Positions 28,092-41,218 of a stretch of DNA of 64,000 nucleotides are shown one piece after another (the stretch's first letter is position 1; every line of letters starts with the position of its first letter). The translations under genes and the position numbers were made by a program. The stretch comes from Deinococcus sp. YIM 134068 (lineage in GTDB: Bacteria > Deinococcota > Deinococci > Deinococcales > Deinococcaceae): NCBI RefSeq assembly GCF_036543075.1, contig NZ_JAZHPF010000001.1, positions 407,407 to 471,406 of the forward strand. Reading direction: 5' to 3'. The notes under the pieces are model-generated. The model saw only the letters and a list, made by a program, of their open reading frames with translations, searched no databases and was not told where the DNA came from.

Positions 28092-29039
28092 TCAGGCGAG
28101 GTCCGGTTCCCACACGTCGAAGCGGGTGCCGGGAAGGACGCCCGCCGACTGCGCCCACACCGGCGCGGGCTGAGCCTTACGCGCCTCGGGCTGCACGGTC
28201 GCCACCCGCACGGCACCCGACCCGCAGGCGACGGTCAGGCCGCCCTCGTCCACCCGCAGCACCTCGCCCGGCTCGCCCTCCCCGTCCGCGACGCTCAGGC
28301 CGCCGAGCTTGAGGCGCGCGCCGTTCAGGAACGCGGTTGTCTGCGGCCACGCGGCCACGCCACGGGAACGGTTCACCACCGCCCGCGCGCCCTCGCGCCA
28401 GCGCACGAAGCCGTCCTCCTTCACGAGCATGGGGGCGTGGGTGGCTTTGGAGTCATCCTGCGGCGTGGGGGTGAGGTCGGGCAGCCGCGACAGGGCCTCC
28501 ACGATCAGCCGCGAGGCCTGCGCGCTCAGGGCGTCCGCGAGTTCGAGGCTCGTCCACTCCGGCGCGATAGGTAGGTCCTCTTGCAGCAGAATTGGGCCGG
28601 TGTCCATCCCCTCGTCGGTCTGCATGATCGTCGTGCCCGTGACCGCCTCGCCCCGGATGAGGGACCACTGGATCGGCGCTGCGCCCCGGTAGGCGGGCAG
28701 AAGGCTGGTATGCGTGTTCAGGAAGCCGAAGCGGGGCACGGACAGGAGCGGGCCGGGCAGAATCTTGCCGTAGGCGCAGGTGACGGCGACCTCCGCGCCA
28801 CTCTCCCGTAACCGGGTCTCGAACGTGACGTTCCCGCGCAACTTCTTCGGCTGGGCCAGAGGGAGGCCGAGTTCGGTGGCCCTGGCGGCGACGGGCGGCG
28901 GCGTGAGCTTCAACCCCCGTCCAACGGGCTTGTCGGGCTGGGCGACGACGAGGACAATTTCAAACTGCGCCTGAATGGCCTCCAACACGGGGAGCGCGAA
29001 GGCGGGCGAACCGAAGAAAGCGACGCGGGGGGAGGTCAA
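28092..29039 (-). CDS. fmt: Methionyl-tRNA formyltransferase
   Basis: Formylates initiator Met-tRNA with 10-formyl-THF. 315 residues. N-terminal VAFFGSPAFALPVLEAI and QPDKPVGRGLKLTPPPV; the catalytic region reads FLNTHTSLLPAYRGAAPIQW and later MQTDEGMDTGPIL, giving the Asn, His and Asp of the formyl-transfer triad. A C-terminal OB-fold-like domain begins near 205. The start overlaps the stop of the second deformylase gene (ATGA). Confidence 0.95.
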   Translation of the reverse strand: MTSPRVAFFGSPAFALPVLEAIQAQFEIVLVVAQPDKPVGRGLKLTPPPVAARATELGLPLAQPKKLRGNVTFETRLRESGAEVAVTCAYGKILPGPLLSVPRFGFLNTHTSLLPAYRGAAPIQWSLIRGEAVTGTTIMQTDEGMDTGPILLQEDLPIAPEWTSLELADALSAQASRLIVEALSRLPDLTPTPQDDSKATHAPMLVKEDGFVRWREGARAVVNRSRGVAAWPQTTAFLNGARLKLGGLSVADGEGEPGEVLRVDEGGLTVACGSGAVRVATVQPEARKAQPAPVWAQSAGVLPGTRFDVWEPDLA

Positions 29040-29646
29040 CCCAGCCCCTCCAACGTGTTCAGGTACACCCGCGCCCGGCCCTTCAACTCCGCCAGATATT
29101 CGACGTACTCCTCGGTCACATATCCGGGCAATCGGTCGAGGTAGTACAGCCCGTGCAGGTGGTCCGTCTCATGCTGGAAGATGCGCGCGAGGAAGGCGTC
29201 GGCCTCCACGCTCCACCGCTCGCCGCCCAGGTCGGTGTAGGTGACGCGGACCTCGCTGTGGCGGGGCACGTCGGTCCGCTTGATGCCGGGGATGCTCAGG
29301 CAGCCCTCGCCGAACGCGGTGTCCACCCGGTCCGAGAGGGCTTCCACCATCGGATTGAGCATGACGAACTCGCGCAGCGCCCGCGCCCTCAGCGGCTTGC
29401 CCTCCTCCGTGTCGTCGTCGTACTGGACGGCCACGAAGAGTTGGAGGGGCAGCCCGACCTGCGGCCCCGCCAGCCCCGCGCCCCGCGCCTCGTACATCGT
29501 CTCCAGCATCGTGCGGGCGACCTCGCGCAGGGATTGGGGGGCGAAGCCGGGCACCTGCACCGGGGCCGCAAAATCCTCGATGGGCCGCGCCCGCCCGCGC
29601 AGCACCGGGTCGCCGTACAGCCGGATGGGGTAGATGCCCGCTCCCG

Positions 29647-29650
<4 letters not shown>
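29036..29650 (-). CDS. def: Peptide deformylase, second copy
   Basis: Removes the N-terminal formyl group. 204 residues. Motif 1 is GAGLAGPQVG, motif 2 EGCLSIPG and motif 3 HETDHL, so all metal ligands (Cys, two His) and the catalytic Glu are present, but motif 1 has Gly where most family members have Ala (GLAAPQ). About half-identical to the upstream copy by eye. ATGA overlaps join it to both neighbours. Confidence 0.93.
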
Positions 29651-30288
<638 letters not shown>

Positions 30289-30353
30289 AGTGCCCCCGTT
30301 TTACCAGAGGGCCAGCGGGGTGCGCCGATGTGGCTGCACCTTTGGGGGAGGGC

Positions 30354-30381
30354 GGCCAGCCGCCAGCTTCCAGCGGCCAGC
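30354..30381 (+). repeat. Heptanucleotide array
   Basis: Four heptads NNCCAGC (GGCCAGC, CGCCAGC, TTCCAGC, GGCCAGC) between the divergent deformylase operon and the TPR gene. Confidence 0.75.
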
Positions 30382-30490
30382 AGGTCCAGCAGACAGGGGA
30401 ACAGGCCCCCCGAACATCCCGGACGGGCACAGGACCTTCTCACGTCACCCCCACCGCGTCCCCCTAGCTTCGGGGCAGGAGGTCTCCCCC

Positions 30491-31665
<1,175 letters not shown>

Positions 31666-31669
<4 letters not shown>

Positions 31670-31693
31670 GGGTTAGGCGTTAGGGGTTGGGGG
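31666..31693 (+). repeat. Heptanucleotide array overlapping a stop codon
   Basis: GTAGGGG, TTAGGCG, TTAGGGG, TTGGGGG. The first unit contains the TAG stop of the TPR gene. Confidence 0.7.
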
Positions 31694-31794
31694 AGAGGGA
31701 GAAAAGGTCGTGCAGGGCCGTATTCATGCGGTGGAGAACAGGTCTTCTCACCTGAGTTCACGCGCCCATCAGCTTCGGCACATACGCTGGGGTC

Positions 31795-32322
31795 ATGCGC
31801 CTTTCCTCCCTGCTTCTCCTCCCCCTCGCTCTGACGCTCGCGGCGTGTGGTTCGCGTGGTGTCCAGGCCCCTGACTCGTACGACCTGAGCGGCACCATCG
31901 GCGGCGACTGGGGCACGGACGCCCGCCTGCGCCTCGCGCTCGTGGGGACGGGCTTCCCGAACGCCATCACGAACGACGGCAATCAGCCGCAGAACGTGGT
32001 GTCCACGGGCGTCAACGCGTGGTCCTTCGGCTTCGACCTGCCCAATATCCCGAGCGTGGCGGGCGTGTATCAGGTCGTCGTGTACAACGACGCCAACAAC
32101 ACGGGCGGCTACGATGTCAGCGAGAGCTTCGCGCGTAATCGGCAGTGGCTGGTCTACAGCACCCTCGGCGGCACCATCCCCGCCGTCGTTGTGAACGATA
32201 ACGAGATCACGCCCGCCATGACGGTCGAGCAGGGATGGAACCTGTACGACCGTAGCCAATCGCTTAGCAGCACCAACCCGCGCGCGGTGAGCAAGGTGAC
32301 GGGGTACGACCTGAGCCGCTGA
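31795..32322 (+). CDS. Predicted lipoprotein, function unknown
   Basis: 175 residues. The signal peptide ends in a lipobox LAAC (Cys18), so it should be lipid-anchored. The rest is beta-rich (SYDLSGTIGGDWGTDARLRL, WSFGFDLPNIP, YQVVVYND) without a recognised family. -10 TACGCT (31783-31788) lies 6 nt upstream of the ATG (leaderless). Confidence 0.8.
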   Translation: MRLSSLLLLPLALTLAACGSRGVQAPDSYDLSGTIGGDWGTDARLRLALVGTGFPNAITNDGNQPQNVVSTGVNAWSFGFDLPNIPSVAGVYQVVVYNDANNTGGYDVSESFARNRQWLVYSTLGGTIPAVVVNDNEITPAMTVEQGWNLYDRSQSLSSTNPRAVSKVTGYDLSR

Positions 32323-32337
32323 ACGAGCAAGTGAATT

Positions 32338-32367
32338 GGACGCTACCTCTGGGTCGGCGTCCTTTTT
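32338..32367 (+). terminator. Intrinsic terminator of the lipoprotein gene
   Basis: GGACGC pairs with GCGTCC across a 13-nt loop, followed by TTTTT; it separates two convergent genes. Confidence 0.75.
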
Positions 32368-32376
32368 CTGGTCTAC

Positions 32377-33444
32377 CTACAGGTTGTCCTTAAAGAACGC
32401 CACGCTCCGGTCCAACGCCAAGCGCAGGTTGCCGCTCAAATTATGGTTGTCGCCCTCGTACCTGTACGCCTCCACTCCCTGTCCTGCGGCGCGCAGGTCG
32501 CGGGCGAGGGCCTGCTGGAAGCTGTAGGGCACGTCCTCGTCGGCGGTGCCGTGGTGGAGCTGGATGGGCCGCCCGTTCAACTCGCGGAGGAAGGCGTTGG
32601 GGCTGAGGGCGCGCAGGTAACGGCGGTTGAGTGGGTCGAGCGTGGGCCGCCCCGCCCCCGGTCCCCGGTTCCAGTCGGTCGCCAGCACGTCATACCCCGC
32701 CACCACGCCCGCCCACAGGGAGGCGGCCTTGAGGTCCCGGTCCACGAGCATGGCCCGTAAGGAGAGTTGCCCGCCCATCGAGTGACCCCACAGCCCCAGC
32801 CGCCCCGCATTCACCCGCGCGTCCCGCTTGAGGCTGGCGGCGGCGTTGAGCACGTCCACCGTATAGCCGGGGTCGTCGTAGCCGCCGAGCGCCACGCCCT
32901 CCGAGTCGCCGTGCCCCCGGTAGTCGCTCTTGAGGGTGACGAAGCCCGCCCGCGCGAAGGCATCCTGATAGGCGACGTACCGCTGGGTCGTCCGGTACTC
33001 GTCGGGCGGGATGTACCCGTGGTTGAACACGATGGCGGGCCAACCCCCGGCGGGCGGCGTCCTCTTCGGCACGGTGAGGAGGCCATAGATCGTCAGCCCG
33101 TCCGACTCGTAGCTCACGACCTGACGGGTGTAGCCCACCCCAGGCGGGAGGGTCTGCACGACGCTCAGGGCGCTGCCCGGATACTCCCGCGCCCGCAGCG
33201 CCTGAATGCTGATGGGCTGCCGCGCCACGAACGCCCGGAGCGCGGCGTCCGTCACCTCTCCGAGCGGGGTGGTGGGGAGGGCCTCGTCCGGCGTGTTCGC
33301 GGTGGGGGTGCCCCGTTCCCCCGTTGGCGTCGTCTCCGTCGAGACCCACGGCACGTCGAAGGGCAACCGCTCCGGCTCCGTGAGCGCGACGTACCCCGCC
33401 CCCACCACGAGCGCGAGGAGGACGAGCCGGAGGAGGCGTCTCAT
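32377..33444 (-). CDS. Alpha/beta hydrolase, membrane-anchored, tandem copy 2
   Basis: 355 residues, with a hydrophobic N-terminal segment (LVLLALVVGAGYVAL) and no cleavage site, so a signal anchor. A Thr/Pro-rich linker is followed by an esterase/peptidase S9-like domain: FNHGYIPPDEYRTT, the oxyanion-hole side, nucleophile GHSMGG, and the acid/base end HHGTADEDVPYSF and EGDNHNLSGN. Acts outside the membrane on an unknown ester or peptide. Very similar to the next upstream gene, so a tandem duplication. Confidence 0.88.
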   Translation of the reverse strand: MRRLLRLVLLALVVGAGYVALTEPERLPFDVPWVSTETTPTGERGTPTANTPDEALPTTPLGEVTDAALRAFVARQPISIQALRAREYPGSALSVVQTLPPGVGYTRQVVSYESDGLTIYGLLTVPKRTPPAGGWPAIVFNHGYIPPDEYRTTQRYVAYQDAFARAGFVTLKSDYRGHGDSEGVALGGYDDPGYTVDVLNAAASLKRDARVNAGRLGLWGHSMGGQLSLRAMLVDRDLKAASLWAGVVAGYDVLATDWNRGPGAGRPTLDPLNRRYLRALSPNAFLRELNGRPIQLHHGTADEDVPYSFQQALARDLRAAGQGVEAYRYEGDNHNLSGNLRLALDRSVAFFKDNL

Positions 33445-33473
33445 GGGGAGCGGTCCACCGCCCGCCTGCCCCT

Positions 33474-33508
33474 GCTGACGGCTGAGAGCTGACCGCTGAC
33501 CGCTCCCC
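33474..33508 (+). repeat. Heptanucleotide array
   Basis: GCTGACG, GCTGAGA, GCTGACC, GCTGACC, GCTCCCC in the spacer between the two hydrolase genes. Confidence 0.72.
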
Positions 33509-34483
33509 TCACAGCCTCTCCTTGAAGAACGCCACGCTCCGCGCCAGCGCCGTATACAGGTTGCGGCTCAGGTCGTGGTTGTCGCCGGGGTAGACGAAGC
33601 TCTGGACGGGCTTGCCCACCGCCTTGAGCTGTGAGACGAGCGACGTGTGGAAGGACACGGGCACGTCCTCGTCCGCCGTGCCGATGTGAAGCTGGAGCGG
33701 CCCGCCGAGGTCGCGCAGGTAGGAGTTGGCGCTGAGGCTGTTCCAGAACTTCGGGTTGGCCCTCGGGGTGCCGTATTTCGCCACCGCCCGCCGCCGCAGC
33801 TCCAGCACCCGGCGGGGAATGGAGGCGGGCACGGGGCTGCGCCAGTCGTTCATCATCTGGTCGTAGTTGCCCACCACGCCCGCCCAGATCACGCCCGCCT
33901 TCACGCTGCGGTCGATCACCATCGCGCGCAGGGTGAGGAAGCCGCCCATCGAGTGCCCCCACATGCCGATGCGCCGCGCGTTCACGCGGGGGTCTTTCTT
34001 CATACTCGCCAGCGCGTTCATCACGTCGGTCGTGTAGCCCGGCGAGTAGTAGCCTCCCAGCGCCTCACCCCCGCTGGAGCCGTGCCCCCGGTAGTCGCTC
34101 TTGAGGGTGACGAAGCCCGCGCGGGCGAAGGCGTCCTGATAGGCCACGTACCGCTCGGTCGTCCGGTAGACGTTCGGCGGGATGTACCCGTGGTTGAACA
34201 CGACGGCGGGCCAGCCCCCGGCGGGCGGCGTCCCGTTCGGCACCGTGAGGAGCGCATTGATCCGCAGCCCGTCCGAGAGGTAGCTCACCACGTAGCGGCG
34301 ATAGTTGCTCCCGGCCCGCAGCGTCTGCCGCACGGTCAGGGCGCTGCCAGGGTACGCCTTCGCGCGGGCGGCAGAAATGCCCATCTGGGCGGCGTCCACC
34401 CTCGCCAGCGCCGCCTCCGACTGTGCGTGGGCCGTGGGGAGAGCAAGCAGGAGGGCTGGCAGGAGGAGACGAACAGGGTTCAT
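33509..34483 (-). CDS. Alpha/beta hydrolase, secreted, tandem copy 1
   Basis: 324 residues with a cleavable-looking signal peptide (LLLPALLLALPTAHA). The catalytic layout matches its neighbour: FNHGYIPPNVYRTT, GHSMGG, GTADEDVPVSF and PGDNHDLSRN. It lacks the linker and anchor of the neighbour, so the two should sit in different envelope locations. TACCCT (34494-34489) ends 5 nt before the ATG. Confidence 0.88.
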   Translation of the reverse strand: MNPVRLLLPALLLALPTAHAQSEAALARVDAAQMGISAARAKAYPGSALTVRQTLRAGSNYRRYVVSYLSDGLRINALLTVPNGTPPAGGWPAVVFNHGYIPPNVYRTTERYVAYQDAFARAGFVTLKSDYRGHGSSGGEALGGYYSPGYTTDVMNALASMKKDPRVNARRIGMWGHSMGGFLTLRAMVIDRSVKAGVIWAGVVGNYDQMMNDWRSPVPASIPRRVLELRRRAVAKYGTPRANPKFWNSLSANSYLRDLGGPLQLHIGTADEDVPVSFHTSLVSQLKAVGKPVQSFVYPGDNHDLSRNLYTALARSVAFFKERL

Positions 34484-34761
34484 GGCTCAGGGTAGATGCG
34501 GAGGATGAGGAGGACGGGATGGCCCGCCACGAAGGAGGAGAAAGGGGCAAGGCGGGGTGAAGCGGTGATCGCGGAGTCGTCAGTGCCTGTGTGGTTGTGG
34601 ATAGGAGGTTGACCCCTGTTCAACAGGACGCCCCTTGTACGGCTGTTGCTGCTCACCGAGCGGGACGTGACGGGTGACGAGAGGATTGAACGGTCGGGCA
34701 TCGTCGCCCCGACCACCACGCACCTTCAGAAGCAAGACGTTTAGGACGGCCTCCGAGGTTC

Positions 34762-36435
<1,674 letters not shown>

Positions 36436-36592
36436 GCCGCCCATTGTGCCGCACATCGGGGGAAAGGCCGACCGAACCTCGCGCGGTGGGCGGGCCATTC
36501 CCCCCCACCCCCGGAATCTGAACGTCCCGTGAAGCGTGCCTCGTCCCCCATGCTGGGCAACCCCGGCCCCGCCGGGCGCGTACCGTGGGGGG

Positions 36593-37597
36593 ATGAGAAC
36601 AGTCCTGCTGACGGCCCTGCTGCTCGCCGCGACGCCCACCCACGCCCAGACGACGGCGACTCCGGCTCCCGCGCCCGTCACGGCAGCAACTCCGGGGGCT
36701 GCGACCCTCACCCTCACCGCGCCCGTGGGCACGCTGGCGGAGTTCGTCACGACCACGCGCACGCGCCTGACGCTGGAGGACGTGCAGGTGACGCGGGCGG
36801 ACGGCACGGCCCCGAGCGAGGCGGAACTCGCGGAACTGCGCCGGGGGGTGCAGGAGGTGCTGGGCCGGGCGGGCACCCAGACGAGCGTCCTGAAGACCTT
36901 TTACCGGGTGGAGGAGCGTGCGCCGGATGGCACCGTGACCCTCGTGAACACGGTGGTGACGGACGTGCCGGGCCAGGGTCCCCTGAGTATCCGCATCGTG
37001 CAGACGGTGGCCCCGGACGGCGCGGTGAACGTCACGCGGTTGGAGAGCGACAACCCGCTCGTGCAGTCCGCCCTCTCCGGCCTGAGTCCCGAGGCGCTGC
37101 GGAGCCAGACGGGTTCGGGGAGCAGCGACCTCACGGGCGTGTACGGGCGGGCCTTCCCGGTCGGGCAGCCCGTGACCCGCACCGTCACCGTGGACGCGCA
37201 GGCCCTGCTGGGGGGCCTGCTCGGGGCCATCGCCGCCGGGCTGGGGGGCGGTCAGAACCCGCTGGGGGGAGTGCAGGCCAGCCCCCTGACCACCACGACG
37301 GTCACGACGTACCGGGGGCCGAACCCCGCTGGGCTGCGTGTGTTCGAGACCCGCAGCACCTCCGGGGACTGGACGCTGGAACTGGGCGGCGGGGCGGCGG
37401 GCTTCCCGCGCGTGCGGCTGGAACTGCTCGGCGGCTCGCGGAGTGACGGCCTGAGCCTCTACCGCCCCGACGGTCTGCCCGTCGGCAATACCCAGACGCA
37501 GACCCTGCGGATGCGCGTGGGCGTCACCCCTCCGGACGGCGAGCGGCTGACGATGCTCGTGCGGCTGGAACAGAGCGTGACGTTGCGCCCGCGCTGA
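36593..37597 (+). CDS. Exported protein, function unknown
   Basis: 334 residues. Signal peptide MRTVLLTALLLAATPTHAQ. The mature part is beta-rich with repeated Thr/Val strands and a Gly-rich hydrophobic stretch near 206-230 (LLGGLLGAIAAGLGGG) that could insert in a membrane or form an internal helix. No family recognised. TACCGT (36581-36586) lies 6 nt before the ATG (leaderless). Confidence 0.75.
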   Translation: MRTVLLTALLLAATPTHAQTTATPAPAPVTAATPGAATLTLTAPVGTLAEFVTTTRTRLTLEDVQVTRADGTAPSEAELAELRRGVQEVLGRAGTQTSVLKTFYRVEERAPDGTVTLVNTVVTDVPGQGPLSIRIVQTVAPDGAVNVTRLESDNPLVQSALSGLSPEALRSQTGSGSSDLTGVYGRAFPVGQPVTRTVTVDAQALLGGLLGAIAAGLGGGQNPLGGVQASPLTTTTVTTYRGPNPAGLRVFETRSTSGDWTLELGGGAAGFPRVRLELLGGSRSDGLSLYRPDGLPVGNTQTQTLRMRVGVTPPDGERLTMLVRLEQSVTLRPR

Positions 37598-37624
37598 TCT
37601 GCCCCTGCCAGTGCCTCCGCCGGG

Positions 37625-38455
<831 letters not shown>

Positions 38456-38546
38456 GACGGGCGTCAGTCTAGCGCCTGCGTGGTGGGGCGGGCTTCCGTC
38501 GAAAGGGGCAGGGAGAGTTGGGGGCAGGGCATCTTGCGACGGTTTA

Positions 38547-38572
38547 CCCCCACCCCCCAGCCCCCTACCCCC
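38547..38572 (-). other. Four-tract G-quadruplex motif upstream of uppS
   Basis: On the minus strand, four runs of five or six G with 1-2 nt loops lie about 90-115 bp upstream of the uppS start on its coding strand. A second motif of the same kind is on the plus strand at 38813-38835. The rest of the 38456-38916 gap shows no gene. Confidence 0.7.
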
Positions 38573-38812
38573 AGAGGGGGCAGGGGGAGTGGCGCTGCGC
38601 TGGGCAAAGGGCCTGTTGGCTGCGCCCGTGGACGAGTTCTCGGCGTGGCAAGGTGTGATCTTGTTGCGGCCTGTCTGGAAGGCCCACCGTCTCGCTTCGC
38701 GAGCCGACGTGGTGGTGGGATGGGCCGTCCGCTCACGGGCACTCTTCGGGCGTCGAGAGTGACGGTTTTTAGAGAGCAGAAGCCTCTGCTTTGTTCCTCC
38801 CTCTCCCCTCGT

Positions 38813-38835
38813 GGGAGAGGGTTGGGGTGAGGGGG
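38813..38835 (+). other. G-quadruplex motif near the mutY 3' end
   Basis: GGG-AGA-GGG-TT-GGGG-TGA-GGGGG. The flanking CCTCCCTCTCCCC resembles the central part of the 160-bp MITE-like element but without its ends. Confidence 0.6.
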
Positions 38836-38916
38836 CGTGTGACCAGCCCTACCGCCCAACTCCCACAAACCGCCTATCTGCCTATGGGAGAGCTTTGGTG
38901 GGGCATAGCTCGCCCC

Positions 38917-39957
38917 TCAGGCCTCCGCGAACAGCGACCCCTGCCGTGCCCTCCACAGCGCCAGCGCCTTGTGATCCAGCCGGGAGAGGGCGGCGTCGGC
39001 CACCTTATCGCGGCGGGCCGGGCCACCGCGTCCCGTGAAGACGTTCAGCAGCACGAGGCGATGGGTCATGATGTGGGTGACGGTGCCGAGGTCGCCCGTC
39101 ACGGTCACGCCCAGTCGTTCGGCGAGGCGAGTCAGGGCGTCCTCCTCGCGCTCACCCTCCGCGATGATCTCGGTGGGCAGCCCCATCAGGCCGCCGAGGA
39201 GCGTTCCCTCCCGACGTTCGAGGACTGCCTCATGCCCGTTCCCCAGCAGGAGGGCGACGGCGCGGACCTCGCGCACGGCGGCGCGCAGCTTGGGGGCGGG
39301 GAAGGTGGACGGCTCGCCCGACCGGGAGGCCGCGCACCACGGGCGGACGGGGCATTCGGGGCAGCGCGGGTTCCTGGGCGTGCAAACCGTCGCTCCCAGG
39401 TCCATCACCGCCTCGTTGAAGGCGGCGGGGCGGGCGGGGTCGAGAAGCGCGTCGGCCCGCGCCTGCACCCAGCCGTCCGTCGGCTGCCGCTCGCCGTGCA
39501 GGCGCGCGAGGACCCGCCTCACATTGCCGTCGCTGACCGCCCGCGCCTCCCCGAACGCGAGGCTGGCGACCGCCGCCGCCGTGTACGGTCCCACCCCCGG
39601 CAGGGCACGCCAGCCGTCGTGGGTCGTCGGCATCCCCTCCCGGACGATGACGCCCGCCGCGCGGTGCAGGTTGCGGGCGCGGGCATAGTAGCCGCAGCCC
39701 TCCCACGCCTTCAGCACCGCCTCGATGGGCGCGGCGGCCAGCGCCTCCACCGTCGGGAAGGCCCCCAGGAACCGCTCGAAGTACACCCGCCCGCGCGCCA
39801 CCTGCGTCTGCTGAAGGAGGACCTCGGACACCCACACCCGGTAGGGATCGCGCCCGCCCTCCGGCCCCACGCGCCACGGCAGCGCCCGCCCTGAGCGGCC
39901 AAACCACGCCAGCAGCGCCGCGCGCACGGCGGGAAGGTCGGTGGGGGAGAGGGACAC
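38917..39957 (-). CDS. mutY: Adenine DNA glycosylase MutY
   Basis: Removes A mispaired with 8-oxoguanine. 346 residues from GTG 39957. The catalytic Glu lies in VSEVLLQQTQVARG, the helix-hairpin-helix is LPGVGPYTAAAVASL, the catalytic Asp is in NEAVMDLGATVC, and the [4Fe-4S] loop is C-x6-C-x2-C-x5-C (CTPRNPRCPECPVRPWC). The C-terminal third is the NUDIX-like recognition domain (LLGGLMGLPTEI). TACACT (39970-39965) lies 7 nt before the start, a leaderless arrangement. Confidence 0.95.
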   Translation of the reverse strand: MSLSPTDLPAVRAALLAWFGRSGRALPWRVGPEGGRDPYRVWVSEVLLQQTQVARGRVYFERFLGAFPTVEALAAAPIEAVLKAWEGCGYYARARNLHRAAGVIVREGMPTTHDGWRALPGVGPYTAAAVASLAFGEARAVSDGNVRRVLARLHGERQPTDGWVQARADALLDPARPAAFNEAVMDLGATVCTPRNPRCPECPVRPWCAASRSGEPSTFPAPKLRAAVREVRAVALLLGNGHEAVLERREGTLLGGLMGLPTEIIAEGEREEDALTRLAERLGVTVTGDLGTVTHIMTHRLVLLNVFTGRGGPARRDKVADAALSRLDHKALALWRARQGSLFAEA

Positions 39958-40031
39958 GCCTGCGAGTGTAGAGGGGTGGTGAGGGCGGGAAGGTGCGACC
40001 TCCCCCGGTTCTGATAGGTGCGCCAGTGGCG

Positions 40032-40037
40032 TATACT
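40032..40037 (+). promoter_or_regulatory. Promoter -10 of the HigBA-like pair
   Basis: TATACT, with a weak -35 (TTCTGA at 40009-40014) at 17-nt spacing, upstream of the toxin start. Confidence 0.55.
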
Positions 40038-40065
40038 GGGGTGTGGAGCGGCGTGGAGAGTTCAG

Positions 40066-40383
40066 GTGGTGATCGTGGAGACGAGCGTGTTCACCCGCCT
40101 CATCCGGGAGTTGCTGGGCGAGGACGAGTACCGCGACCTCCAGAACATGCTCGTCGCCAACCCGGAGGTCGCTCAGGTTATCCGGGGAAGCGGCGGTCTC
40201 CGAAAAACGCGCGTCGGGCACGCCAACCTCGGCAAGAGCAAAGGGCTACGTCTGATCTAGTTCTACGCCACACCTCAGCAACAGTTGCTCATGCTGTACG
40301 TCTACCCCAAGTCCCAGGCCACGGACCTGACTCCGGCTCAGGTTGCCGTGCTGCGAAAGATCATCGAGGCCACCTACCCATGA
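40066..40383 (+). pseudogene. RelE/HigB-like toxin with an in-frame stop
   Basis: From GTG 40066 the frame reads VETSVFTRLIRELLGEDEY, GSGGLRKTRVGHANLGKSKG and LRLI, then TAG at 40258-40260. It continues FYATPQQQLLMLYVYPKSQ and DLTPAQVAVLRKIIEATYP to a normal stop at 40383. The two halves together are a full-length COG4737-type RelE/ParE-superfamily mRNA interferase; the TAG stands where related proteins have Tyr. The native stop overlaps the antitoxin start (ATGA). Truncation removes the catalytic C-terminal strands, so the toxin should be dead unless the stop is read through. Confidence 0.85.
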
Positions 40384-40688
40384 AGGACGAGATGTTCAAG
40401 GAGCTGATCGCCAGCGTGACGGAGGGCGGCGAGATTCTGCGCGGCCAGCGTGCGCCCTCGCGCGCCTTAGACTTTCACCCGCTCGACGTGACCCGGATTC
40501 GGGAGCGTCTGAGCCTCAGTCAGCCACGCTTTGCCGCCCTGCTCGGCATCAGCGTGGCGACACTTCGCAATTGGGAGCAGGGCCGCCGCACCCCGGAAGG
40601 TCCCGCGCGCGTCCTGCTCAGCGTCGTGGATCGGCATCCCGAGGTGTTGCGCGACCTGAACCTCGGTCCCTCGTCAGGAACGCCGTAG
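40380..40688 (+). CDS. HigA/YiaG-like antitoxin
   Basis: 102 residues. The helix-turn-helix is RIRERLSLSQPRFAALLG, SVATLRNWEQGRRTPEGPAR, the classic HigA/YiaG recognition region. The N-terminal 35 residues (MFKELIASVTEGGEILRG) are the helical part conserved in this family. Toxin-first order is typical for higBA. Intact while the toxin is broken. No terminator with a U-run follows, although a GC-rich hairpin lies near 40727-40758. Confidence 0.88.
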   Translation: MKDEMFKELIASVTEGGEILRGQRAPSRALDFHPLDVTRIRERLSLSQPRFAALLGISVATLRNWEQGRRTPEGPARVLLSVVDRHPEVLRDLNLGPSSGTP

Positions 40689-40771
40689 GAAAGACCTGAC
40701 CTCATCAATTACAGCCAGACGGAGAGCGGCCCCCGACTCGGTGTGGAGTCGGAGGCCGCGTAATCGCTTAT

Positions 40772-41188
40772 CTATAACCCCTTGATGTACTCGTGCAGCA
40801 CCTTGATTTGCTCGTCGGTGGGCGGTGCCCCGTCCAGCCCCGTGTCCGCGAAGCGGGGCATCACGGAGGCGAGGGTCCGACCTTCGGGTGCCTCCCCGTG
40901 CAACACGGCCTGCCCGAAGGCGGCGAGCGTCCAGCCCTTCGTCTCGGCGAGGCCGGGGCCGACGCCCCCCTGCGCCTGCGCCCCGTGGCATCCGGCGCAG
41001 TTCCCGGCGTAGAGCGTCCCCCCGTTCGGCGGGGCGGGCGTGGTGGCCGCCGCAACGACCGCCCCGGCGTGCGCGCCCGCGATGCCCAGCCCGGCCCGGT
41101 ACGACGCCACGCCGATGCCCGTGCCCAGCACCACGAAGGTCAGGGCGGCGGCAATCTCGCGGCGGGTGAAGAAACGGTCGTCACTCAC
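40772..41188 (-). CDS. Membrane-anchored cytochrome c
   Basis: 138 residues. N-terminal helix (AALTFVVLGTGIGVASY) acts as an anchor or signal, and the haem site is CAGCH followed by the axial Met in SVMPRFAD. Last gene of the ba3 oxidase operon, 30 bp after subunit I, so it may deliver electrons to the CuA site. Confidence 0.9.
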   Translation of the reverse strand: MSDDRFFTRREIAAALTFVVLGTGIGVASYRAGLGIAGAHAGAVVAAATTPAPPNGGTLYAGNCAGCHGAQAQGGVGPGLAETKGWTLAAFGQAVLHGEAPEGRTLASVMPRFADTGLDGAPPTDEQIKVLHEYIKGL

Positions 41189-41218
41189 GGCGGGGGCCTC
41201 CTCTGGGGGCGGGCCGGG

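Noticed and set aside
40727..40758. Terminator of the HigBA-like pair
   Set aside because: The hairpin is strong but no U-run follows on either strand.
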